From Actinocatenispora comari (GTDB lineage Bacteria > Actinomycetota > Actinomycetes > Mycobacteriales > Micromonosporaceae), in the NCBI RefSeq assembly GCF_017312725.1, contig NZ_BOPO01000055.1:186001-250000 (forward strand): a stretch of DNA of 64,000 nt, read 5' to 3'. The notes under the pieces were generated by a model that worked only from the letters and a program-made list of their open reading frames with translations, searched no databases and was not told the DNA's origin. This document shows positions 42,272-51,437 of the stretch, piece after piece (position 1 is the first letter of the stretch; each line of letters begins with the position of its first letter). A program made the position numbers and the translations under genes.

Positions 42272-43572
42272 CCGACGCCTCCGCCGCCCTCTACCGCCGG
42301 GCCGCCGTGCACGTGCCGGGCGGTGTCCACTCCGACACCCGGTTCGCCCAGCCGCACCCGAGGTACTTCGTCCGCGCCGAGGGCGCCCACGTGTGGGACG
42401 CCGACGGCGTGCGCTGGCTCGACTGCACGATGGGCAACGGGTCGGTGCTGCTCGGCCACGCGCATCCCGACGTCGACGCCGCGGTCACCGGCGCGGTACG
42501 AGACGGGCTGACCACCGGGCTGGAGACCCCCGCCGCGGTGTCGGCGGTCGAACGGCTCGCCGCGATCGTGCCGGACTTCGGCCAGGTGCGGTTCGCCAAC
42601 ACCGGTACCGAGGCGGTGATGCACGCGCTCGCGATCGCCCGGCACGTGACCGGCCGGCAGCGGGTCGCGAAGGCCGAGGGCGCCTACCACGGCTGGTTCG
42701 ACCCGGTGTGGGTGTCCACCTGGCCCACCGCCGACCAGCTCGGCCCGCAGTCCCGCCCGGGCGTACCGCCGAGCTCGGCCGGGTTGTCCGCCGTCACCGC
42801 CGACACGGTGGTGGTCCCGTTCAACGACCTGGACGCGACCGCTGCGCTGTTGCGCGAGCACGCCGACGAGCTCGCCGCGCTGGTGGTCGAGCCGGTGCTG
42901 ATCGACATCGGGTACGTGCCGGCCACCTCCGCGTACCTGCGCGGGCTGCGCGAGCTGACCGACGAGCTCGGCATCGTCCTGGTCTTCGACGAGCTGCTCA
43001 CCGGGTTCCGGCTCGCACCGGGCGGCGCCCGCGAGGTGTACGGCGTGGTTCCCGACCTGACCACCTACGGCAAGGCGCTGGGCAACGGGTACCCGATCGC
43101 CGCGGTGGAGGGCCGACGCGAGCTGATGGCCACCACCGACCCGGTCGGTGGGCCGGTGGGCTGGGTGGGTACCTACAACGGGCACGGCAGCGCGGTCGCC
43201 GCGGCCGACGCCTCGCTCGCGGTGCTTGCCACCGGGGAGTCGCAGGCCTACCTGGACAAGCTGCTGGGCACGCTGCGGGACGGGTTCGCCGAGCTGTCGG
43301 CGCGCTACTCGATCCCCGTCGTGCTGGCCGGCGCCGGCGGCCATTTCCAGCCGTACTTCCTGACCGGACCGGCGGGCAGCTACCGGGAGGCGATGCGGAC
43401 CGACGCCGAGCGGTACGCGACGCTGCGCGCCGCCGCCGAACGCCACCACATTCTGCTGCCGGGCAAACCGCTGCTGCACGCCGCGCTGTCGACCGCGCAC
43501 ACCGACGACGACGTCAGTGCGCTGCTGGCCGCCGCGGAGGAGGCGTTCGCGCAGCTGAGCGAGTCGACATGA
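42268..43572 (+). CDS. Class III aminotransferase (glutamate-1-semialdehyde aminomutase-like)
   Basis: A 434-aa PLP enzyme. The cofactor lysine is Lys269 in LTTYGKALGNGYPIAAVEG, and the preceding aspartate lies in GIVLVFDELLTGFR. N-terminal VPGGVHSDTRFAQPHPRYFV resembles the HemL-like branch. True HemL for haem synthesis is less likely, because the gene sits in a catabolic operon with a polyamine-type importer. It more probably transaminates an imported amine or amino acid. Its ATG overlaps the IclR stop. Confidence 0.88.
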   Translation: MTDASAALYRRAAVHVPGGVHSDTRFAQPHPRYFVRAEGAHVWDADGVRWLDCTMGNGSVLLGHAHPDVDAAVTGAVRDGLTTGLETPAAVSAVERLAAIVPDFGQVRFANTGTEAVMHALAIARHVTGRQRVAKAEGAYHGWFDPVWVSTWPTADQLGPQSRPGVPPSSAGLSAVTADTVVVPFNDLDATAALLREHADELAALVVEPVLIDIGYVPATSAYLRGLRELTDELGIVLVFDELLTGFRLAPGGAREVYGVVPDLTTYGKALGNGYPIAAVEGRRELMATTDPVGGPVGWVGTYNGHGSAVAAADASLAVLATGESQAYLDKLLGTLRDGFAELSARYSIPVVLAGAGGHFQPYFLTGPAGSYREAMRTDAERYATLRAAAERHHILLPGKPLLHAALSTAHTDDDVSALLAAAEEAFAQLSEST

Positions 43573-43616
43573 CCGGCCGGCCGGGGCCTCGCCCCGCCAC
43601 GACCAGGGGGTGAACG

Positions 43617-44660
43617 ATGGACACGCCCGACGCCGAACTGCGTGGTGTCCGCAAGCAGTATCCGGGCGGTGCCCGAGGGGTACGGGACGTCTCGCTGCGC
43701 GTCGAGCGCGGTGAGTTCTTCTCGCTGCTCGGACCGTCGGGCTGCGGCAAGAGCACCACGCTGCGCATCCTCGCCGGCCTGGAGGAACCCACCGCCGGTG
43801 AGGTACTCATCCGCGGTGAGTCGATGGCCCGCCGGCCGGCGCACCGCCGACCCACCAACCTGGTCTTCCAGCGGCTGGCGCTGTTCCCGCACCTGACGGT
43901 CGCCGAGAACGTGGCGTTCGGGCCGCGGCTGCGGCGCGGTTCGCGGTCCGAGACCGCGGCCACGGTGGCCGAGATGCTGGAGCTGGTGGGCCTTTCCGGG
44001 CTGGAGAAGCGTTACCCGGCGCAGCTGTCCGGCGGGCAGCAGCAGCGGGTCGCGATCGCGCGGGCACTCGCCAACCGCCCGGCGGTCCTGCTGCTCGACG
44101 AGCCGCTCGGCTCGCTGGATCTCAAGCTGCGGGTGCAGATGCAGCGCGCGCTCAAGCACATCCAGCAGGAGTCGGGCACCACCTTCCTCTACGTCACCCA
44201 CGACCAGGTCGAGGCGCTGACCATGTCCGACCGGATGGCCGTGATGAACGAAGGACTCATCGAACAGGTCGGCGATCCGGCCACGCTCTACCGCGCACCG
44301 ACGACGCGGTTCGCCGCCACCTTCCTCGGCGACACCAACCTGTTCGAGGGCACCCACCGCGATCAGGTGCTCGACTGTGCCGGCATCGCCGTGCGGGTAC
44401 CGGGCCCCGGCCGGTTCGCCTCGGTACGACCCGAGCGGGTGAGTGTCGCCGCGCAGCTCGGCGACGGCTACCCGAACCGGTTCACCGGCCGACTCGAAGA
44501 GGTCGTCTTCCAGGGCGCCAGCATCCGCTACCAGGTCCGGCTGCCCTCCGGGGTGGCCGTCACCGCCGAGCGCCGCGACGAGGCGACGCCGGCACTGGCG
44601 GTCGGTACCGAGGTCGAAACCGGCTGGCCGGTCGACGCCGCCGTCATGCTCGACCACTGA
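43617..44660 (+). CDS. Spermidine/putrescine-type ABC transporter ATPase (PotA-like)
   Basis: A 347-aa ATPase. Walker A is GPSGCGKST, the Q-loop is LVFQRLALFPHLTV, the signature is LSGGQQQR, Walker B is AVLLLDEPLGSLD and the H-loop is LYVTHDQVEALT. The C-terminal ~90 residues are the TOBE regulatory domain (FASVRPERVSVAA; ASIRYQVRLPSGVAV), as in PotA. The ribosome site aggggg lies before 43617. It is the first of three transporter genes. Confidence 0.93.
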   Translation: MDTPDAELRGVRKQYPGGARGVRDVSLRVERGEFFSLLGPSGCGKSTTLRILAGLEEPTAGEVLIRGESMARRPAHRRPTNLVFQRLALFPHLTVAENVAFGPRLRRGSRSETAATVAEMLELVGLSGLEKRYPAQLSGGQQQRVAIARALANRPAVLLLDEPLGSLDLKLRVQMQRALKHIQQESGTTFLYVTHDQVEALTMSDRMAVMNEGLIEQVGDPATLYRAPTTRFAATFLGDTNLFEGTHRDQVLDCAGIAVRVPGPGRFASVRPERVSVAAQLGDGYPNRFTGRLEEVVFQGASIRYQVRLPSGVAVTAERRDEATPALAVGTEVETGWPVDAAVMLDH

Positions 44661-44677
44661 AACGTCAGGAGCAGGCC

Positions 44678-45796
44678 ATGTCGCAATCCGAATCCGTACC
44701 GCTGTCTCGCCGCCGGCTGCTGTCGGGTGCGGCCGGTCTGGCCGGTGCGCTGGGCCTCGCCGCCGGCTGCGGCAGCGTCGCCCCGTCGTCACAGTCGTCG
44801 TCCACCGGTGGCAGCAAGGGCAAGCTGAAGCTGACGCTGTTCGCGTTCCTCGGCGGCGACCTGGCGACGATGCCCAAGGCGTTCGCCAAGGAGTACGAGG
44901 CGTCGCACCGCAACGTGCAGATCGACATCTACGAGCAGTCCAACACCGTCGGCTACGCGAAGATGCTGGCGCAGCAAAAGGCCGACCCGCACCGGCCGCT
45001 GGTCAACCTCGGCTTCTTCAACGCCGAGACCACGGTGCAGGGCGTGGGCGATCGCATGTGGAGCAAGCTGGACTACTCCGCGATGTCCAACGCGAGCGAC
45101 ATCAGCAAGCAGTTCCAGCGCCCGGACCAGTACGGCATCGGCATCGGCGCCGACCAGTTCGGCCTGGTGTACAACCACCAGAAGCTCTCGAGCGCACCGA
45201 CCTCGTGGGCCGACCTGTGGAACCCGACCTACAAGGGTCAGCTCTGCCTGTTCCAGAACCCGTGGTACGCGGTGTTCATGGCCGCCAAACTGCACGGCGG
45301 GTCGATCGACGACATGGAACCGGGCTGGAAGCTGTGGCAGGACAAGGCCGACCAGATCCGGCTGATGGTGGACTCCAACCCGCAGTACCTCAACGTGTTG
45401 AGCAGCGGCACCGCCCCGCTCACCACCTACTTCGCCGGCACCGGGCAGCAGTGGATCGACTCCGGCGCCCCGCTGAAGTACGTGGTGCCCAAGGAGGGCG
45501 CGATCTCGCTGCCGGTGTACCTGCAGTCGGTGGCCGGCTCGACCGACAGCCAGCTGGAGGTCGCGCAGGACATGATCAACGAGATGATCTCGCCGAAGTG
45601 GTCGGCCCGCTGGGCCGACGCGAGCGTCGAGACCCCGGCCAACACCAAGGCGGTACTGCCGGCCAAGCTCGCGCACCTGCCGGCGTTCTCGGCGCACACC
45701 CGGGAACACTTCATCGACGTCGACTACGCCGTGGTCGGCAAGAACAACGCCGCCTGGCAACAGCGCTGGAACCGCGATGTCTCGTCCCACATCTGA
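44678..45796 (+). CDS. Polyamine-type ABC transporter substrate-binding lipoprotein (PotD-like)
   Basis: A 372-aa solute-binding protein (SBP_bac family). It has a signal peptide with SRRRLL and lipobox LAAGC (Cys ~30). Typical PotD-like blocks: RPDQYGIGIGADQFGLVYNH, SSAPTSWADLWNPTYKGQL and VVPKEGAISLPVYLQSVAGS. It binds a small amine or amino-acid-like solute outside the cell. Its 3' end overlaps the permease start by 20 bp. Confidence 0.9.
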   Translation: MSQSESVPLSRRRLLSGAAGLAGALGLAAGCGSVAPSSQSSSTGGSKGKLKLTLFAFLGGDLATMPKAFAKEYEASHRNVQIDIYEQSNTVGYAKMLAQQKADPHRPLVNLGFFNAETTVQGVGDRMWSKLDYSAMSNASDISKQFQRPDQYGIGIGADQFGLVYNHQKLSSAPTSWADLWNPTYKGQLCLFQNPWYAVFMAAKLHGGSIDDMEPGWKLWQDKADQIRLMVDSNPQYLNVLSSGTAPLTTYFAGTGQQWIDSGAPLKYVVPKEGAISLPVYLQSVAGSTDSQLEVAQDMINEMISPKWSARWADASVETPANTKAVLPAKLAHLPAFSAHTREHFIDVDYAVVGKNNAAWQQRWNRDVSSHI

Positions 45797-47675
45797 GGCC
45801 CCGCGGGCGCCCGCCGACGCCCGGAGTGGCCCCGAGCAACCGACCGGCTCGCCGCCCCGGCCGGCGCTGAGCGCACGGCTGGCCGCCTCGATGCGCCGGC
45901 ACCGCACCGGCTACCTGCTGGCCGCGCCGACCCTGGTCGTGATCATCGCGGTGTTCGTCGGCGCGATGCTCACCCTGCTGGAGTACAGCTTCCACCGGTA
46001 CCCGCCGGGCGGCGGCGACATCGCCGGCACCCTGGCCACCTGGCAGGCGTTCCTGACCGGCGGGTACCACTGGCACGTGGTGTGGCAGACCGTCGAGGTC
46101 GGCGTGCTCGCCACCGTGATCACCGCGCTGGTCGGCTTCCCGACCGCGTTCGCGTTGAGCCGGATCAAGCGGCCCGGCTGGCGCTACGCGGGCCTGTTCG
46201 TGGTCTTCGCGCCGCTGCTGACCAGCGTCATCTCCCGCACGTACGGCTGGGAGCTGATCCTCGGCGACACCGGCGTGCTGAACTGGCTGCTGGTCGCCGT
46301 GGGCCTCGGCCCCGCCCGCATCCTGTACGCGCAGACCTCGGTGATCGTGGCGCTGGTGCACATCCTGCTGCCGTTCATGGTCTTCCCGGTGATGAGCTCG
46401 CTCGGCCAGCTCGACGGTGCGCTCGACGAGGCCGCCGGCGATCTGGGCGCCGGCGCCTGGCGCCGGTTCCGTACCGTGACCCTGCCGCTGACGCTGCCCG
46501 GGCTCATCGCCGGGGCGGAACTGGTGTTCGCGCTGTCGATCAGCTCGTTCGCCACCCCGAGCCTGCTCGGCGGTGGTCGGGTCCAGGTGCTCGCCACCGA
46601 CATCTACAACGACGTGCAGAACGTCGACTGGCCGCTTGCCGCCGTCTCCTCGTACGTGCTGCTCGCGCTCGCGGCGGTCGCTCTGGTGCTGTTCACGGTG
46701 CTGCAACGCCGGGCCGGCCACGCGGCGCAGGGCGGCGTCACCGCGCAGGCCGCCGAGCCGCGTGGCGCGCGGGGCTGGATCGGCTGGCTGGTACTGGTCG
46801 ACGTGTTCGTGCTGGCGCCGCTGGTGGTCATCGTCATCGAGTCGTTCTCCTCGGTGTCGTACGGCGCCTGGCCGCCGCCGGGACTGTCCACCAAGTGGTA
46901 CGGCAACCTGCTGCACCAGCCGGGCCTGGGCTCCGCGGTACTGCTGAGCCTGGAGATCGCCGTCGCGTCCACAGTGATCGCCACCGTCATCGGCACGCTC
47001 ACCGCCACCTCCTTGGTACGGCACGCACCGCCCGGGCGGCGGCTGATCGAATCGCTGACGCTGTCGCCCACCGTGGTACCCAAGGTCGCGTTCGGCTTCG
47101 CCGGATTCGTCTACCTGCACCGGATCGGGCTGTTCGGCGGACCGGTCGGCCTGGTCGCCGCGCACGTGGTGATCGTGCTGCCGTTCGTGGTCATCGTCGT
47201 CACCTCGGCGCTGCAGCACGCCGACGACACCCTCGACGCCGCCGCCCGTGACCTCGGTGCCGGCCCGGTGCGGGCGTTCCGGCTGGCGACCCTGCCGCAG
47301 ATCCGGCCCGCACTGATCGCCGCGGCCCTGTTCGCCTTCGTGATCAGCTTCGACGAGGTGGACACCACCATCTTCCTGCTCGCACCCGACCAGAACACGC
47401 TGCCGGTCTGGATGTACGTCTACATGCAGAAGTACCAGGACCCCACGCTCGCCGCCCTGTCCACGATCCTGATCGGCGCCGCGCTGGTGCTCGCTGGCGC
47501 TGTGGCAGTGCTGCTCGCCCGCGCCGGCGTGTTCGCCGGACTCACCGGAACCGGTGCGAAGCCACGACGGCGTGACCTCGACACCGGCAAGCGCACCACC
47601 GATCCGCACGACGCCGATCAGCACGCCGACGACCAGCACGACGCTGCCAGCCAGCGACAGGCTGCCAGCCAGTAG
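45777..47675 (+). CDS. Fused polyamine-type ABC permease (PotB-PotC in one chain)
   Basis: A 632-aa membrane protein that joins two permease domains normally made as separate proteins. The first (residues ~50-310) has its coupling loop at DEAAGDLGAGAWRRFRTVTL; the second (~330-605) has DAAARDLGAGPVRAFRLATL. About 12 membrane helices are expected, for example YLLAAPTLVVIIAVFVGAML near residue 45. Fused permeases of this kind are known for iron and some polyamine-type importers. The hydrophilic tail is rich in Asp, His, Gln and Ala, and its last codons come from 18-bp repeats. The start overlaps the binding-protein gene, so translation is coupled. Confidence 0.9.
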   Translation: MSRPTSEAPRAPADARSGPEQPTGSPPRPALSARLAASMRRHRTGYLLAAPTLVVIIAVFVGAMLTLLEYSFHRYPPGGGDIAGTLATWQAFLTGGYHWHVVWQTVEVGVLATVITALVGFPTAFALSRIKRPGWRYAGLFVVFAPLLTSVISRTYGWELILGDTGVLNWLLVAVGLGPARILYAQTSVIVALVHILLPFMVFPVMSSLGQLDGALDEAAGDLGAGAWRRFRTVTLPLTLPGLIAGAELVFALSISSFATPSLLGGGRVQVLATDIYNDVQNVDWPLAAVSSYVLLALAAVALVLFTVLQRRAGHAAQGGVTAQAAEPRGARGWIGWLVLVDVFVLAPLVVIVIESFSSVSYGAWPPPGLSTKWYGNLLHQPGLGSAVLLSLEIAVASTVIATVIGTLTATSLVRHAPPGRRLIESLTLSPTVVPKVAFGFAGFVYLHRIGLFGGPVGLVAAHVVIVLPFVVIVVTSALQHADDTLDAAARDLGAGPVRAFRLATLPQIRPALIAAALFAFVISFDEVDTTIFLLAPDQNTLPVWMYVYMQKYQDPTLAALSTILIGAALVLAGAVAVLLARAGVFAGLTGTGAKPRRRDLDTGKRTTDPHDADQHADDQHDAASQRQAASQ

Positions 47676-47713
47676 CAGGTTGCCTGTGAGTAACAGGTCG
47701 CCTGTCAGGTATC
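47642..47713. repeat. Four degenerate 18-bp tandem repeats
   Basis: Units at 47642, 47660, 47678 and 47696, each exactly 18 bp, share the frame g-g-y-y-g-c-c-w-g-y-s-a-g. Units 1 and 2 differ at only a few bases; units 3 and 4 are more diverged. The permease stop codon (47673-47675) lies in unit 2, so the repeat extends the protein tail and then runs into the space before the next gene. Confidence 0.65.
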
Positions 47714-47731
47714 CAAGGAGGAGCTGCCCGT

Positions 47732-48673
47732 ATGAGCACATCGCCCGGCCACACCGTCGACCAGGTACCCGTCACCACGCTGCCCGACGGACACCAGCTC
47801 GCCCTCACCGTCCACACCGTCACCGGCGCCGCGCCCGGACCGCGCATCGTGTGGCTCGGCGGCGTGCACGGCGACGAACCGCTCGGCCCCGAGACGGTAC
47901 GCCGGGCGCTCGCCGAGATCGACCCGGCGCAGCTGTCCGGCACCGTCACCGCCGTTCCGGTCGCGAACCCGTTGGCGTTGCAGGCACTGAGCCGCAACAC
48001 GCCGGTCGACGGCATCAACCTGAACCGGATCTTCCCCGGCAACCGCGGCGGCAGCGTCACCGAACAGATCGCCGCCGTACTGTGCGAGATCATCGCCGGC
48101 GCCGACCACCTGATCGACTTCCACTCCGGCGGCAACTTCGCCACCGTCGAATACTCCTACCTGCACGAGCCCGGCGCCGAGATGTCCCGCGCCTACGGCT
48201 GTTCGCTGCTGTACCAGCACGCCTCCTACGTCGGCTCGGCGACCGACTGGGCGCTGCAGCAGGGCATCGGTGCGATGGTCAGCGAGCTCGGCGGCGGCGG
48301 TCAGCGCATCGACCACTACCTGGACAAGGGAGTCGCGGGCACGCTCAACGTGCTGCGGACGCTGAAGATGCTGCCCGGCGAGCCGACCCCGCCGCCGGCC
48401 GACCAGTCCATCATCACCACGCTGCGCATCCTGCAGCCGGCCGTGGGCGGTGTGCTGCAGTCCGACTACGGCGCCGACCGGATCGGTGAGCGCATCCCGC
48501 AGGGCACCGTGCTGGGCCGTATCCTCAGCCCGTACACGTTCGAGGAGCTGGAGGTGCTCACCGCGCCGTTCGAGCCGAGCATCCTGGTGCTGGCCCGCGA
48601 GTCGGTCACCAACGTGCTGCCCGGTGAGTACGGGTACATGGTCGCGGACGGGGCGACCGCGACACCGGCGTAA
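47732..48673 (+). CDS. Succinylglutamate desuccinylase/aspartoacylase-family deacylase
   Basis: A 313-aa zinc hydrolase of the M14-like AstE/AspA group. The zinc ligands are seen as GGVHGDEPLG (His and Glu) and DFHSGG (His). The catalytic Glu is probably in SELGGGG. SRNTPVDGINLNRIFPGN is the substrate-binding Asn-Arg block, and the C-terminal beta domain follows from ~225. Relatives remove acyl groups from N-acyl amino acids or diamines. It ends in TAA and is followed at once by a hairpin. In this operon it would free an amine from an acylated imported compound. Confidence 0.88.
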   Translation: MSTSPGHTVDQVPVTTLPDGHQLALTVHTVTGAAPGPRIVWLGGVHGDEPLGPETVRRALAEIDPAQLSGTVTAVPVANPLALQALSRNTPVDGINLNRIFPGNRGGSVTEQIAAVLCEIIAGADHLIDFHSGGNFATVEYSYLHEPGAEMSRAYGCSLLYQHASYVGSATDWALQQGIGAMVSELGGGGQRIDHYLDKGVAGTLNVLRTLKMLPGEPTPPPADQSIITTLRILQPAVGGVLQSDYGADRIGERIPQGTVLGRILSPYTFEELEVLTAPFEPSILVLARESVTNVLPGEYGYMVADGATATPA

Positions 48674-48682
48674 CTGCCCCCA

Positions 48683-48718
48683 GGCTCCGGGGCGGCGCAG
48701 TGGCGCCGCCCCGGAGCC
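48683..48718 (+). terminator. Hairpin between deacylase and amidohydrolase genes
   Basis: A perfect 16-bp stem (48683-48698 with 48703-48718) with a four-base loop lies ten bases after the stop. It probably ends or reduces transcription before the amidohydrolase gene. Confidence 0.8.
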
Positions 48719-48746
48719 TTCCCCCTCGAGGACAAAGGAACCGGAC

Positions 48747-49973
48747 ATGATCGTCGGCGACAGGGTGATCCGCCGAGTCTCGGTGGTCGAACCCGACACC
48801 GAACGGGTACGGGAACGCCAGCGGATCGTCATCGAACGCGGCGTGATCACCGAGGTGGCCGACGATCCCGGCGACGCGGTGCGGGACGGTGAGCTCGACG
48901 GCGCCGATCGCTACGCCGTTCCGGGCCTGATCGACTGTCACGTGCACGTCACCGCCTACACCGCCGACGAACACGCGCTCACCCTCCAGTCACCCAGTTA
49001 CGTCGCCGCCCGCGCGGTCGACGAGCTCGCCGCCACCCTCGCCCGCGGATTCACCACGGTGCGCGACGCGGCCGGTGCCGATCACGGTCTGGCGCAGGCG
49101 ATCGAGGAGGGTCACGTCGTCGGGCCGCGGCTGTTCTTCGGCGGCAAGGCGCTGTCGGCGACCGGCGGGCACGCCGACCTGCGCACCGCCGGCCAGAACG
49201 TGCACGACACCCACTACGCGATGCCCGGGCTCGGTCGCGTCTGCGACGGCGTCACCGAGGTACGCCGGGCCGCCCGCGACGAGATCCGCCGCGGCGCACA
49301 CCACCTGAAGCTGATGCTCTCCGGCGGCTGCGCCAGCCTCACCGACCGGATCGACTCCCTGCAGTACAGCGACGCCGAGATCACCGCCGCCGTCGAGGAA
49401 GCCGCCGCGGCCGGCATCTACTGCGCCGCACACGCCTACACCGCGGCCGCGGTCAACCGGGCGCTGCGGCTGGGAGTACGCACCGTCGAGCACGGCAACC
49501 TGCTCGACGAGACCAGCATCGCCGCCTTCCAGGAAACCGGCGCCTTCTACGTGCCGACACTGGTCACCTACGCCGCGCTGGCCGAGGAGGGCCGCGCGCA
49601 CGGCCTGGCTCCCGACAGCCACGCGAAGGTCTTCGACGTCCTCGACGGCGGGCTGCAGGCGCTGCGGCTGGCCGACCAGGACGGGCTGCCGATCGCGTTC
49701 GGCACCGACCTTCTCGGCGACATGCGTCGCCGGCAGAACGAGGAGTTCGCCCTGCGAGCCGAGGTCCAGACGCCCGGTGCGGTGCTGCGATCGGCGACCA
49801 CCACCGCCGCGGAACTGCTGAACCAGCGCGGCCGCCTCGGTGTCATCGCCCCGGGCGCGCACGGCGACCTGCTGCTGACCCAGCACGATCCGCTGGCCGA
49901 CATCCGCCCTCTCGCGTCCCCCGCGGACGAGATCACCGCGGTCATCCAGGCCGGGCAGGTTCGCCGAGCCTGA
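48747..49973 (+). CDS. Amidohydrolase (imidazolonepropionase/prolidase-like)
   Basis: A 408-aa metal-dependent hydrolase of the amidohydrolase superfamily. Metal-site motifs: DCHVHV (HxH) near residue 65, the Lys in HHLKLMLSGGCAS, AAHAYTAAA, VEHGNLLDE and the last aspartate in FGTDLLGD. The terminal IAPGAHGDLLLTQHDPLAD is the usual closing block. It belongs to the group that includes aryldialkylphosphatase-like, imidazolonepropionase-like and Xaa-Pro dipeptidases. It is separated from the transporter operon by a hairpin and has its own ribosome site (aaagga). A deleted copy of its 3' half is at 53749-53848. Confidence 0.88.
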   Translation: MIVGDRVIRRVSVVEPDTERVRERQRIVIERGVITEVADDPGDAVRDGELDGADRYAVPGLIDCHVHVTAYTADEHALTLQSPSYVAARAVDELAATLARGFTTVRDAAGADHGLAQAIEEGHVVGPRLFFGGKALSATGGHADLRTAGQNVHDTHYAMPGLGRVCDGVTEVRRAARDEIRRGAHHLKLMLSGGCASLTDRIDSLQYSDAEITAAVEEAAAAGIYCAAHAYTAAAVNRALRLGVRTVEHGNLLDETSIAAFQETGAFYVPTLVTYAALAEEGRAHGLAPDSHAKVFDVLDGGLQALRLADQDGLPIAFGTDLLGDMRRRQNEEFALRAEVQTPGAVLRSATTTAAELLNQRGRLGVIAPGAHGDLLLTQHDPLADIRPLASPADEITAVIQAGQVRRA

Positions 49974-50285
49974 CATCGAACCCGCCGTGTACGGTCGGGC
50001 GACCGTCGCCCACCAGCGGGCCGTCTTTGTCGGCGTGTGGAATCCCGGCCCGTCAACTCGCGGGGTGTCCCCTCCGAGGCTGCGTCGCAGCGGCGGTGCG
50101 CGCGTGTCTCGGTCCGCGAGGGCGAGTGCCGGCACGCAACCGCTACCAGGCCGATCGCTGCGCTTGGAGCGTGCGACCACGGGCGGAGAACGGATCAGCC
50201 GCCCGGCGGACGCGCGCGGTACCCGCGTTCGGCGAGGCTGGTGGCGGCCCGGCCGCCGAGCAGGGCCGGAGGGGGAGGACGAGAC
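49974..50285. other. Intergenic stretch
   Basis: About 310 bp. A small perfect hairpin (gggcga-ccg-tcgccc) starts about 20 bases after the amidohydrolase stop. The first ~30 bases are nearly repeated after the amidohydrolase remnant at 53849. No gene is seen. A strong ribosome site precedes 50286. Confidence 0.45.
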
Positions 50286-51437
50286 ATGAGGCGCTTCGTG
50301 CCGGTGGCGGTGACGGTGCTCGCCGTCGCCGCAACGCTGATCGCCGGGCCCGCCGACGCGCACCAGTCGGGAATGCGGCGGGTCGAGGCCGCGCTGCGCG
50401 CCACCGTACGTGCCGGGGTGCCTGGCGTGTTGGCGCGGGTCGACGAGCCGGGCCGGCACTGGACCCGTACCGCCGGGATGGCCGACGTGGACACCCGGCG
50501 GCCGGTATCGGTCCACAGCCGGTTCCGGATCGCCAGCCTGACCAAGAGCTTCGTGGCGGTCCTGGTGCTGCAGTTGGTGGCAGAGCACCGGCTCGCGCTG
50601 GATCGGCCGGTCGGTGACTGGCTGCCCCACATCATCCCGGACGCCGAGTCGGTCACGGTGCGGCAACTGCTCGACCACACCAGCGGTCTCGCCGACTACA
50701 TGGCCGCGCCGGGCTTCCAGGACCCGCGCCAGTACGCCCAACGGCACCACACTCCCGAGCAGCTGATCCGGGCCGGCGTCGCGCTCGGGCCCGTCGCCGA
50801 GCCCGGCGCGCGCTTCTCGTACGCCAACACCAACTACATCGTGCTCGGCCGGCTGGTCGAGCGGGTGACCGGTCAGGACCTCGGTACGCAGCTGCGAGAC
50901 CGGATCCTGGGACCGCTGGGGCTCGACCACACCAGCCTCCCGGTCGACGACCACACCCTGCCCGACCCGCACGCCACCGGCTATGTGGCACTCGACCCGG
51001 CGCACCCCGACATGCTGACCGCCATGACCGAGCTCGACCCGTCGTTCGAGTGGGCGGCATTCGGCATGGTCTCCGACGGCCGGGACGTGAACCGCTTCTA
51101 CCAGGCGCTGTTCGGCGGTCGGCTGGTCCCGCCCGCCATGCTGAACCAGATGCGCACCGGACACCCCACCGGCCAGGCACCGGTGTTCCCGCAGTACGGC
51201 CTCGGGCTCGAGTCGGTCGGCCTGACCTGCGGCCAGATGTGGGGGGCCACCGGCCAGACGGTCGGCTACCAGACGCTCAGCTTCACCGACCCGACCGGCA
51301 CGCGCACGATCACGGTCTCGCTCGACGTCGAACGAACCAGCCCCGACGACCCCGACACCGGGCAGCTCATCCTGGCCGCCGTCAACGTCGTCAACGAGTA
51401 CCTCTGCGGCACCGCCTACCAGCTGCCGACCGGATGA
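50286..51437 (+). CDS. Secreted beta-lactamase-fold serine hydrolase
   Basis: A 383-aa exported protein related to D-alanyl-D-alanine carboxypeptidase/class C beta-lactamases. The signal peptide covers residues 1-26 (cleavage near ADA-HQ). The SxxK motif is IASLTKSF (Ser ~84, Lys ~87), the second motif is YANTNY and the third region is WGATGQTVGYQ, which replaces the usual H/K-S/T-G. VRQLLDHTSGLADYM is typical of the family. It probably acts on wall peptides or is an esterase. The ATG at 50286 follows gggggaggac. Confidence 0.88.
   Translation: MRRFVPVAVTVLAVAATLIAGPADAHQSGMRRVEAALRATVRAGVPGVLARVDEPGRHWTRTAGMADVDTRRPVSVHSRFRIASLTKSFVAVLVLQLVAEHRLALDRPVGDWLPHIIPDAESVTVRQLLDHTSGLADYMAAPGFQDPRQYAQRHHTPEQLIRAGVALGPVAEPGARFSYANTNYIVLGRLVERVTGQDLGTQLRDRILGPLGLDHTSLPVDDHTLPDPHATGYVALDPAHPDMLTAMTELDPSFEWAAFGMVSDGRDVNRFYQALFGGRLVPPAMLNQMRTGHPTGQAPVFPQYGLGLESVGLTCGQMWGATGQTVGYQTLSFTDPTGTRTITVSLDVERTSPDDPDTGQLILAAVNVVNEYLCGTAYQLPTG

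Noticed and set aside
42268-43572. Assignment of the class III aminotransferase as HemL for haem synthesis
   Set aside because: The operon context is catabolic and transporter-linked, and there are no other haem genes. Only the family name was used.
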